Positions 11,167-20,611 of a stretch of DNA of 64,000 nt are shown here, in pieces (within the stretch, counting starts at the first letter, position 1; each line of letters starts with the position of its first letter). The notes beneath the pieces were generated by a model. It did no database searches and was not told the DNA's origin. It saw only the letters and a list, made by a program, of their open reading frames with translations. Made by a program: the position numbers and the translations under genes. The DNA is from Talinum fruticosum (taxonomy: Eukaryota > Streptophyta > Magnoliopsida > Caryophyllales > Talinaceae): contig JAITYX010000033.1 of the NCBI GenBank assembly GCA_021018815.1, positions 4,582,001 to 4,646,000 on the forward strand, given 5' to 3'.

Positions 11167-11795
11167 TTAAATTTGACCATAGCATGACAAGCACACAAGA
11201 TAAAATTCAAAAAAGCAAGAGGAGACCAAGAAGGAATCCGACAGACATGTTACGACAAGGCTCGTCAAAGGCTGGCCGGAGTCGGCCACAAGGCTTGACT
11301 GGCGTCCCATCGGTGACAGCTTTGCAGCCCTAGCTGGTGGGTAGCTTGTGAAGTCCAATCAGGCCTGGCAAGTGGGTTCTTAGAACCATGTGTATGCAAG
11401 TGGATTTTGAGACCCACCACGTCAACTTTTTCATATCAGCTTTTAAGTCTATTTATGATTGAATCATTCATGTAAAGTACCGAACTTTCGTAAATATGAT
11501 TATCCACTCAAAAGCATGTTAATACAACAGATTATCAAGCCAAGCTTTAAATCAAAGAACGATCGAAGTTTCAGCATAAAAATTCACCTAGCTTTAGGTT
11601 GTGATCAAGCGAAGCTTTGGATTCTCTTACTTGGACTTTAGACTGCATGCGATGCAACCAAGTCAAGGTCTTGTCTTGGAGTTCAACTTCGACAAGCAAC
11701 CAATTTTAAACACCACAAAACAACTAGTATTCGAAACAATACACAAAAGCGACATAAGTATCCTTTACTTTGACCCTTCGTGTTTCAAACTCGGT
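11167..11795. other. Untranslated stretch of T-A before the polypurine tract
   Basis: No gene seen. The last ~60 bases (ACTTTGACC...TCGGTCAAAGTG) match the same place in T-B (48240-48275). Weak repeats of the CAAGC(C/G)AAGCTT type occur at 11540-11630. Confidence 0.5.
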
Positions 11796-11811
11796 CAAAG
11801 TGGGGGCTAAC
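11796..11811 (+). other. Polypurine tract of T-A
   Basis: CAAAGTGGGGGCTAAC directly before an LTR start. T-B has CAAAGTGGTCGCTAAC at the equivalent site 48267-48282, followed by TGTAAACATC. Confidence 0.75.
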
Positions 11812-12075
11812 TCTACGCACCTGCTAAAACATGTCATCCTTATCTCTTTTATTTTTTAATTTTATTTTGTGGGCCTCGAGGATGAAATCCTAGTCTTATT
11901 TGTGGATTTATGTCACGATCGATATCTAATTGGCATTATGACAGACAAGTAAACCACAAAAACCCTTTAGCACCAAAAAATAAACCTTTTGCCTTGGGTT
12001 GGTGCAAAAATCAACTTCTTTAAGATATACAATGTCTTCTTTAACCTTTTAGAGTCAACGGTAGTCGGCATTGCT
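11812..12075 (+). repeat. 3' LTR of T-A, first segment
   Basis: It starts TCTACGCACC where relatives start TGTAGACAC or TGTAAACAT. It then matches LTR 12076-13929 through the GATGAAATCC, GTAAACCACAAA and GCCTTGGGTTGG blocks. The matching stops where a second copy of the LTR start appears at 12076. Confidence 0.75.
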
Positions 12076-13929
12076 TGTAGACACTTAAAAAGTATCATCT
12101 CTTATCTCTTCATTTTCGTGTTTTTTCTTTTAGCTCGATAATGAAATCCCGAGTCCTGTTTAAGGATTTGGAACTCGACTCGTGATTCGATTGGTGCAAC
12201 ATAAGCAAGTAAACCACAAAGAACGCCCAACACCAAATAAACAACCTTATGCCTTGGGTCGGTCCACAAATCCCCCTTTTTCTGGGCGATCCAATACCGA
12301 CCAGGCCTTCAAAGACAACGGAGTCCAAGTGCTATGTACCGGGAAGTTCCAAGTTCATAATACTGCATTTTACTTTGTCCAATCGGACAAGGAATTAAAG
12401 ACTTAAAGATGCCGTTGAATCATTGCATTTCATGATCACGAGCATCAAAGTGTTACGTTTAAGCTCAATAAGACAGTCCACATGAGACTAGGAGCTTTTT
12501 CCCTCAAAACGACATCATGGCCGATGCCTGCCACCTTGAAGATTTAAGTGAAACGCTGCATTTTGGCTTGGAGAATCCCTGGGAAACAAGGTAGGGTACG
12601 AAACCCTAGGAAGGCCTCGGTTCGCCGGCGCCATGATTCGAGTTCTATCTAGTTCTATCACTTCTTTATCCAATTCAATCTTTTGAGATTCTAGCTCGGT
12701 TTATTTGAAGTCTGTTTATATAGCTAACCGAGGGAAAACCCTAGGTCATTTGTGACCTAGGTCCTCTCCTATAAATAGAAAGCGCCTTGGCTCTCATTCC
12801 CATACGGCTTTCTCCTAAGCGTAATGCTTGCACAAAGCTAACCATAGCACTTATACCTAAATGTTACTCTACTGAAATTACTATTAACCATTAATCCCTT
12901 TTCTACTTACCTTCGTTGAATCCATGCAAAGAGCTAAAGAATATTTTGTTATTATGATCTCTCGGGCACACATTCAACTGATCTTACTACTCCCTATATA
13001 TGTAGTTGACAAAAATAAGCCCTTTTTCTTTCATTTGTCGCCGTCGTGTCAAGAGATCCAGTGTAGAGATCGAGATTAGCAAGGTGGGACAACCCGAGGG
13101 CAATCACATAGCCTTAAAAAGGTTAATTATTTTTATGCCTTATTTATCGCTTTCGTATTGTGGATTAAAGTAATGTAATCGCTTTCTTTGCCGCTTCGTA
13201 TTGCTTTTCCTTTAATTCTGTTTGGTTGCTTTTATTTTTTGTTTTAGCATGTTATATGTTTGTGTCTAGCATGTTATTTTAAATATACTACTCAAATTAG
13301 TAATGGTCGTCTTCGGATGGGCGGAATGGAAGGGTTTTCCCTACATTTCATACCTTCACCCCGAATCCGATTCTCGGTTCAATGATCAATGGAGTTAATT
13401 TTAGCCTCTTTTAATCTTAGTTTTCCCATGCTAAGATTGGAAGAGTGGGTTTTTGTTTTTGTTAGTTTTCATCCTAAAACGGGTTCTAGATCTGCCAAGC
13501 CAGGGCAGAGGCCTAGACCGATCTTCTCAACAGTGGCCTCGGCCGGCGCCGGCCACCTGCACCGAGTGATCGGCGTGTAGGGCTCGGGTCCAAACCACTT
13601 GTTTTCACAATAGTTTATCCCTAAACCCTCATGGCAAATTCAATAAACCCTAATTTTTATTTTTTGGTTAAGAAATAACATCACGAGACTTCTTAAAATA
13701 ATTGTTAAAATAAAATGATTAATAAACCGCCATTCAAATCTAATTTAATTCTTTTTAACTCAATTTTATAAAACTCAAAAATCTTAATAAAAAGTTCATC
13801 CCCACTTTCAAAATCATCTTATCTTTTTCAAAACCATAAATCATTCTTTAAAGCTTTCTAAAACCTTAGCCATGCAATTCGTGGGGAAGCTCGGTCCAGT
13901 CCCGTGGGCCCGAGGTCGTGGTACCTACA
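12076..13929 (+). repeat. LTR of the same Ty3 family, nested in the T-A LTR
   Basis: 1854 bases, TGTAGACACTT to GTACCTACA. TATA box TATAAATAG at 12770-12778. It interrupts a collinear LTR: the sequence before it (11812-12075) and after it (13930-14592) corresponds to adjacent parts of the same LTR. The flanking 5-mers (TTGCT and GACGC) do not match, so a simple solo-LTR insertion with an intact duplication is not demonstrated. Confidence 0.7.
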
Positions 13930-14592
13930 GACGCACAAATGGCTTTGTTACATTCAAAGCGTTTTGTTTCATCATCAACATCCAATGAAGACATAGAGCT
14001 AAAATCATCCGTACGACGTCATCGAGACCGGCACTACGTTTCATGGTCGAAGCACCAAAATGCTACGTTTTGCTCCAAAAAGTCCAACCGAGACATGGAG
14101 CATATTTTCTCAAAACGACATTGATTATGTCCAGCGCCACGCACAAGGCCCAACCGCACCCAAAACGTTATGTTTCGCTTAGAGTTTAACTACAACACGA
14201 AAGGAGTTTAAGGACCCTACAATGCAATTTAGGTCCGACGTATTGTACCACAGCTCGAATCCTAGGATTTGGTTTAATCTTGTTTTCAGTCCTTTTTTTG
14301 TGATTTTCTCAGCCGGTTTCCGCTCATTTTTGGACCGTTTCATAAGTCTGTAAAGCTTGGTTGTTTGTGACCTAATCTTCTCTTATAAATAGAGATCTTA
14401 TGCTCTCATTTGCATAAACCTTCTTTCCCAAGTGCAACACTCGCCGAATACTAACTTGATGCGGCTTTTCCCTATGCGCTATCTCGATGAAGGTCGATTA
14501 AGTGCTACTAAATGTTCACTTATTCTGATCTCTTGCTCTCCCTTCAGCTAATCCTCCCTACACATCAGTCATACATCTTCCTACTTACCTTC
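13930..14592 (+). repeat. 3' LTR of T-A, second segment, truncated
   Basis: Collinear with about 12340-12915 of the nested LTR: TTACGTTT-type blocks, CTCAAAACGACAT, GTGACCTA, and TATA box TATAAATAG at 14394-14402. It ends abruptly after CTACTTACCTTC, where Sirevirus S2 RT sequence starts on the minus strand. Confidence 0.75.
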
Positions 14593-15150
14593 ACAAAATT
14601 TTTGGTATTGTGAAGAAAGACGTAGCTTGTTTAAAACCATATAAAGCCTTTTGTAACTTGAAAACATGATTTCGAAATTCCGAGTTTTCAAATCCAGGGG
14701 TTTCTCAACATAAACATCTTCTTGAATATAACCATTGAGAAATGCACATTTGACATCCATTTGATAAAGTTTGATGTTCATGCTAGATGCAAATGCTAAG
14801 AGAAAATTCCGATTTCCTTAATCCTAGCAACAGGTGCAAAGGTTTAGCCACAATCAATTCCCTCTTCTTGGTTTCACCCCTGAGCAACTAATCTAGCCTT
14901 ATTTCTAACTGCCAACCCTTTCTCATCTAGTTTGTTCTTAGAAACCAATTTGGTTCCTGTTACTTGGGTGGTCGAAGGTTGTTTGGTCGGAGTCCGGACT
15001 TGATTTCTTTCAAATTGATTTAGCTCTTCTTGCATGGCCACTACCCACTCTAGTTCAGTTAAGGCTTCTAGTACATGGTTATGTTTAGTTAATGATATGA
15101 ATGCTGAAAATGCACATAGATTTTGCAAAGAAGAATGAGTTCTTACCCCA
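14593..15150 (-). pseudogene. pol (RT): S2 reverse transcriptase, N-terminal part, broken
   Basis: Read on the minus strand: MQNLCAFSAFISLTKHN and VVAMQEELNQFE (15128-15020), then TKLVSKNKLDE...KARLVAQG to 14874. A second frame (14781-14581) reads IKLYQMDVKCAFLNGYIQEDVYVEK. These are the first conserved RT blocks of Ty1/copia, parallel to S1 4040-4480. The YVDD box is absent because the element stops near 14593. Frameshift between 14874 and 14781. Confidence 0.88.
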
Positions 15151-15338
15151 CTATTGATATCGGACAGTATGTTCTCGGGTGGCTAACTCGGATACATATT
15201 TGAAAGCTCTACATGTCCTCCGATTTACCAAGTTTGTTGGTTAAATAGGTTGATCTTCAGTTGGTTGCTCTTGCTGAGTTTCTACATTAGCTGGTTCTAC
15301 AGCACTTTGAGCTAGCTCTTGAATTTGTTCATTTTGAG

Positions 15339-16125
15339 TCACAACATTCGGAGTTGGCTCATTCCGAGTTGCCTCGGTTCTTCAATTTTGATTCTTTCTA
15401 AGTTTAGCTTCAACAATGTCCTTATCCTACCAAGATCAATCTCATCAAAGACAACATGGATGCTTTCTTCCACTTTTTTAGTCCTTTTATTAAAAACTCT
15501 ATGAGCTTTACTATGAGATGAGTAACCCAAAAATATACCTTCATCCAATCTAGCATCAAACTTAGTCGGATGTTCCTTACCATTATTATGCACATAACAT
15601 TTATATCCAAATGGTCTGAAGTAGGAAATGTTGGGCTTTTTTTCCCTTATACAACTCATAGGGTGTCTTCTTCAGGATGGGTCTAATGAGGTATCTGTTG
15701 AGTGTATAGTTTGCTATGTTGACTACCTCAGCCCATAAATAGTAAGGTAGATCATTTTCAATCATCATGGCCCTTCCTATTTCTTCAACAGTTCTATTCT
15801 TTCACTCCACTACTCTATTCTGTTGAGGAGTTCTCGGTGCAGAGAAGTTGTTAGAGATGTCATTCTTATCATAGAAGTCTGCAAATTCCGAGTAATCAAA
15901 CTCCCTTCCATGGTCGGTTCGAATTCGATAATCCGAGTTTGAGACTCCACTTGAATTTTCCTATAGATCTTAGTGAACTCTTTGAAAGCTTCATTCTGGT
16001 TCCTCGGAAAACACACCCGGGTAAATCGTGAATAATCATCAATAATAACCAGCACATATGATTTACCTCCTAAGCTTTTCATAAGAATTTTACCTTACAA
16101 ATCCATATGAACCAATTCAAGTACT
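15339..16125 (-). pseudogene. pol (IN): S2 integrase core and C-terminal part, broken
   Basis: The frame at 16082-15810 reads SLGGKSYVLVIIDDYSRFTRVCF, which carries the first catalytic Asp, then loses frame where the second Asp (TDHGREF in S1) is expected. The QQNRVVE-type segment with the catalytic Glu is near 15790. The frame at 15659-15339 gives the C-terminal block: ISYFRPFGYKCYVHNNGKEHPTKFD, GIFLGYSSHSKAHRVFNKR and ESIHVVFDE. It matches S1 3450-3690 closely. Confidence 0.88.
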
Positions 16126-16169
16126 TTGGATGTAGACACAATTTTGAGTGGTTTGAAAAATGATTTGAC

Positions 16170-16725
16170 GTGCTTTCCTTTTGTGCATGCTTCACGATTT
16201 TATCTTTCTTAAATGCACAGTTAGGTAAACCCCTAACTATCCATAAGATGTAAGTTTCTTGATGGTATGCATGCTAATATGACCTAGTCTACAATGCCAT
16301 GTCCATAAATCATCATTAAAAGATGCTTTCAAGCAAGATAAATTCGACTAGAATGCGAGACAGGAATGGTATAAGTGTTACCTAACCTCGGACTTGAGAG
16401 CTTTGTCTCTTTTGTGACTGCATCGAAATGTAGCGGTTGGTCCGAGTGAATCTTACCTCTTAGCCTTTGTCACATAGCTTAAATATGCTAAGGAGATTGT
16501 ACTTAAGCCCTTTAACAAGGTAGACTAGACTTACTGAGTTGTTTCCTTGACCAATCTTACCAATCCCAACTATCTTTCCTTCGTTGTTATCTCCAAATGT
16601 GACTTTCCCTCCCTTCAAATCTTCTAACTCTAAGAAGAGTTTTGAGTCTCTAGACATATGACGTGAGTAGCCACTGTCTAAGTACCGGTGACCCTTCCGT
16701 TTCTTAGTCACCCGCAAAACAAAAA
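16170..16725 (-). pseudogene. pol (PR): S2 protease and integrase zinc-finger region, broken
   Basis: The frame at 16717-16460 reads KGHRYLDSGYSRHMSRDSKLF, keeping the DSG catalytic triplet of the retropepsin. GGKVTFGDNNEGKIVGIGKIGQ and YLVKGLKYNLLSI follow. The zinc-binding GAG_pre-integrase remnant (WTWHCRLGH-type, near 16310) follows in another frame. Compared with S1 and S3, the protease start is the best kept of the three. Confidence 0.87.
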
Positions 16726-18072
16726 CAAACTAACCCTTCTCACTTCCTCTCACAAACCCATTAATTGTCTTTATTGTGGTCTTTCTCTAAGGAAGAGCAC
16801 TTTTAGGAACCCAAATTGGAATAATTTTGGGTTTGGTCCGATTCTAAGTCTTCTATTTAGAAAGCTGAGTTTGTGTCTCCTTTCTTATTGTAAACGAGGT
16901 TGAGAAGGCTTTTTCTTGTAAACCGGTTTGTGCTCGGACCCTTTTCCATGTGAGTGAATGGGACCGTGCTCAGCCTTCCCGAACTTTAAATTTCCGGAAT
17001 CGGTTTTGAAAAGACTTGAATAAGAATTAGATTCATCTTTAGCAATGTAACTAAGACCTTTTCTAAATTAGACAAACTGAGAGCCAAGCAAAATATTAAG
17101 GTTTTTCTTACCTTGAGTGAGTTTTAAAACCAACTCTTGATACTCATTAAGCTTCGTTTCAATTGCGCATTCTTTTTATTGAGGCACTCGGACTCGGTCT
17201 CATTGTTTTGAGCAATGGTCTCAAGTACTTTCAGATTTTGTCTCAAATTTTGTAACTCATTTTTCAAAATAGTACTCTCGGTAGTAAGAGACTCAAGTTA
17301 TTTCTTGAAATGAGAAGAGGCAGAGTTGAACTTTTCTTCCAAAGTAAAGATATATCTAGCAAGATCAAGTTTGCAAAACTTACGGAAGTATTCAATTACC
17401 TCCTAAGGACTTGTTTCCTTAGTATCCGAGTTGTTAGTGTCGACTCGGATCCAGCTTCTAAGTCTGTCGGTGCCATCGGACACTCTGAATCATCATCTTT
17501 AAACGAGTCATCAACGCTCTAAGGAGCCACCATAGCCTTTTTCTTCATTATGTCCTTCTTTCTCTTTGTACGAGTCCTTAACTACGTGATCCTTGCTGCC
17601 ACATTTAAAACAACTAGAGTTCTTAGTTAAAGACAACTTAGAAGGGGATTAGTATTTTCCTTTGTTGTCTGTCCTATCTTTCTTGTAGAGCTCCTCCTTT
17701 GGCCTCTTTTGCCACTTTTTGTACTTCATCATCTTTTTAAAGGCTTAGGTTATGAGTGCCACGGGTTCCTCTTCTAAGTCCGAGGAGCTTAGACTTTGTC
17801 ATCTACTTTTTGAGGCCTTTAGTGCAATGTTGTTTTTGGTGCTGACCTCGACATCCTCTTCTTCTACGTGTAACTCATGAGTAAGTAGCTTCCCAATGAG
17901 CTCATCCGGCTTCGGTTGAGAGACATTCCGAGCTTTTTCCATTGCTATCACCTTGGGACCCCATCTTCTCTTTTGTAGACTTCTTAGAATTTTTTTGACC
18001 ATTTCCTCGTGAGAGATCTTTCTACCCAGAGATTTAAGATTGTTGGTAATCTTACTGGACCGGGCATACATT
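16726..18072 (-). pseudogene. gag: S2 gag, C-terminal piece, broken
   Basis: On the minus strand it begins in capsid (18071-17799: SSKITNNLKSLGRKISHEE, KKILRSLQKRRWGPKVIA, DELIGKLLTHELHVEEED), parallel to S1 1000-1220. The zinc knuckle CFKCGSKDHVVKDS near 17610-17570 has lost its last cysteine to serine. The acidic/coiled segment follows to about 17050. The 5' edge is the CACTA insertion point: position 18073 is the CACTA end and the gag continues at 29919 after the duplicated ATT. Confidence 0.88.
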
Positions 18073-18096
18073 CACTACTATAGAAACCACTTTTAA
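18073..18096 (+). repeat. CACTA terminal inverted repeat, left
   Basis: CACTACTATAG...CACTTTTAA. It pairs with 29892-29915, with the outer 8 and the inner 9 bases identical. Confidence 0.92.
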
Positions 18097-18104
18097 CTAT
18101 GGTT

Positions 18105-18345
18105 AAAAATTACCTTTACCGACAGTTAACTAGCGTCGTGTGTGGCCGTCGTTATATGTAGCATCTTTTACTACGGTTCAACAACCATAGTAAAAGACAA
18201 CCTATGACAACTGTTCTAATGTAAAAATCGTCATCATAGGTTACTATATGACAACAATTTTCCAGAAAGAATCGTCGTCATATATTTAAATATGACGACG
18301 GTTCTTACATTAGAAGCTGTCGTCATAGGTAATGTTTAGGCAGGT
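18105..18345. repeat. CACTA subterminal repeats, left
   Basis: Several copies of a TATGACGACGGTTC-like motif in both orientations, for example ATGACGACGGTTCTT...GTCGTCAT at 18293-18327, which could fold as hairpins. CACTA subterminal repeats are known binding sites for the TNPA-type protein. Confidence 0.75.
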
Positions 18346-18791
18346 CTAGTGTAAGAACCATCTTCATAGGCCTGTATTTTTTTAATAGTTTTTTTGTTTT
18401 TCCCGTCCCTCCGTACAAAATACATCACAACTTACACAACAACAAACCAACAGACCTCAATTTTCTAACATAATACAAAAATTTCCAACTTCCTACAACC
18501 ACAATAAAGTTCCATTTGAACAAGTTCGCAACACAGTTCCATATTTCACATTTCAATTCAAGAAAATAATATGTTACAATGATGTGAAAATAATAATACA
18601 ATGAGTATTCTTCTTTAAGTATTAATGTGGAAAAGTTGATCTCTCTTCTTGAATCTTTGTGGTATGAACTGATTTTAATGTTTTTACCTCAAGAAAAATC
18701 TCTATTTTCCTAATAAAGGGTTGCTTTTGAAGTAGATTTAGTTATGTGATTGTCTTTATGATGATATTGCTTAATTGGAGTTGTTGTAGAG
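18346..18791. other. CACTA 3' non-coding region
   Basis: AT-rich, with no gene seen. It lies between the subterminal repeats and the solo LTR at 18792. Confidence 0.5.
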
Positions 18792-19722
18792 TGTAACGCC
18801 CCAAACCCGTAATCACCGGTTTTAGACTAAGCAGGTCGCTAACCGATGATTAGCACAGTGGAAAGTAGGTCAGGGCGGAACAGGTGCAAGACTCGGGGCA
18901 CGTTAGCGTTTGGTGGCTGGGGCGATGACGATGCGGCGGTAAGTGGTGGTAGCGGCTGTCGGTGGCGTCGTGGTGGCGTTTCCGGTGGCCGAGATGAAGG
19001 ATGAGGGGAGGTGGAAGAGGGAAGTGACGGAAAGGGGTGCGGTCTTGGGCGGTTTAATGATGAGGCCGATGATGGTGATGGTGAGGATGATGGTGGCCGA
19101 CCGGCGGTGGCTGTCGACGTGGTCAAGGTGCCGCTAGAGCTGTCGGTCGGCGGTGAAAACGGGAAGAAGGCAGGGGCGGGAGCGGGGCACTCGGTGGCTG
19201 CAGAGAGAGAGAGGTTAGTTATCAATGTTAGGTTTAGGATAAATGATAGGTTTAGGTCACCTTAAGCTTTTATACTCCTCCTTTTGCTTCCTCTCTCACC
19301 TGGGCCGACCAGCTACTTCGATCTCCGGGCCCAATTCCTTAGCAAACTATCTTAATCCAACTTACTTATCCTCATTATTTTCCTTATGCATATCTAACTT
19401 CAACTCTTTATGCTTATTAACATCTTTTTCATTTTAAGCTTGTCTTAATCTAAGAATTTTATTTTTGATAATGATAAGTTTACAAAAATTATATTAATTT
19501 CATTTGTATAAGGATTTTTAAAATTAAAAATAAATTAGTTATATGATAATGTTAATGTTTAGAATGAATAATCTAAACATGCTCAATTAAGGATACTAGT
19601 TGCTCATAAAATCTAATTTATAGAAATGATAATGTTAGTTATCTTCCGAGTCATTAAAATCTATAGAATATGCTCGTGCGTCGTCGTTGTCATCATCGTG
19701 TTCTCGCATTTTAAACAATATT

Positions 19723-19765
<43 letters not shown>

Positions 19766-19863
19766 GGGTAGTATGAAAATGTTTGAAAATTTGAAATGCA
19801 CGTGCTCATGCAAATATTTAATGTATTTAAAGTTAATTATTTTCTTAGGGACGGGTTGTTACA
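18792..19863 (+). repeat. Solo LTR, TGTAAC...TTACA type, in the CACTA
   Basis: 1072 bases with ends TGTAACGCCCC and GGGTTGTTACA, flanked by the exact 5-base duplication TAGAG (18787-18791 and 19864-19868). No internal retroelement sequence is present, so it is a solo LTR left by LTR-LTR recombination. The end type is common in plant Ty3 chromoviruses; the lineage is inferred. The ORFs in its GC-rich half (18839-19265) are compositional. Confidence 0.92.
19726..19760. repeat. (AT)n microsatellite
   Basis: 35 bases of perfect AT repeat inside the solo LTR. Confidence 0.98.
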
Positions 19864-19868
19864 TAGAG

Positions 19869-20109
19869 GTAGCCTCGGACAACATATATACATAATATTT
19901 GCAGTCCCATGCTACCTCTGCACGAACTCCAATCAAGCAATATAGTTATAAAGACAATCACATAACTCAATCTACGAAAAAGTATCACTTTAGGCAAATA
20001 GAGATGAACATCTTGGCATAAATATTGAAATCATTTAAACCACAAAGTTTCAAGAGAAAAATATGGACTTTCTCACATAAGTACTTGGAAAAGGAATACA
20101 CGAACAAGA
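19869..20109. other. CACTA non-coding stretch
   Basis: It continues the CACTA sequence interrupted by the solo LTR. No gene seen. Confidence 0.5.
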
Positions 20110-20600
20110 CATTTTACTAGTAATCTCCTTTTCCTTAGTCATTGTCCCAAAGTGATACTGCTCATGTATTGGTCGCTTGGAGTTTGTGTAGGGGGTAGAC
20201 TGGACAACAAGCAACTTAATAATTATGGAAAACATGAAGTGTGAGCGAGAGATCGAAAGAAAAGCTGAGAAAAGCATTAAGCAACGGTTATCCGTAAGAA
20301 ATATGCACATGAAACTTTACCCGAAAGGCTTAATCCTTTTGATACTCATCGAATGAGGATCTTCTACCCTTCCATTAGAGAGCTTATTCCTTATTTTGCT
20401 TCTTGGAGTTCGTGTAGGGCTAGATGTTCTACAACATAAAACCGAGGAAAACATTAACCGGGAGCTAAGATTAGCAACCAAAATTGAGAAAAGTGTTAAA
20501 CAACAATTAATCATAAGAAACATTATCCGAATGATGGCCCTCAACAAATGATGATGTTCTACCCTTCCAATTGGACAGCTTAGTCCTTATTTTGATCTTC
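20110..20600 (-). repeat. Tandem duplication downstream of the transposase
   Basis: Two diverged units of roughly 200 bases, plus a third start. The block TTGGAGTT(T/C)GTGTAGGG is at 20178 and 20402, GAGAAAAG(C/T)(A/G)TTAA at about 20267 and 20487, and CTACCCTTCCA at 20362 and 20560. On the minus strand each unit reads through short frames, for example RTSSPTRTPRSKIRNKLSNG, so they may be duplicated exons, but I do not recognise a domain. Confidence 0.6.
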
Positions 20601-20611
20601 ATCGAACAAAA

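Larger units (their letters stand above)
9786..14592 (+). mobile_element. Ty3 (Tat/Ogre-like) element T-A, 3' part
   Basis: Only the 3' region is present: an antisense ORF, an untranslated stretch, a polypurine tract (11796) and an LTR that is itself interrupted by another LTR and cut short at 14592. Assignment to the Tat-like group rests on the antisense ORF before the 3' LTR (known in this lineage) and on LTR similarity to T-B, which has a Tat-type gag. The left part is cut by S1, probably an insertion of S1 into this element. Confidence 0.65.

Noticed and set aside
18839..19225. 128-codon minus-strand ORF rich in Pro/Ser
   Set aside because: Lies in the GC-rich half of a solo LTR; overlaps equally open plus-strand frames.
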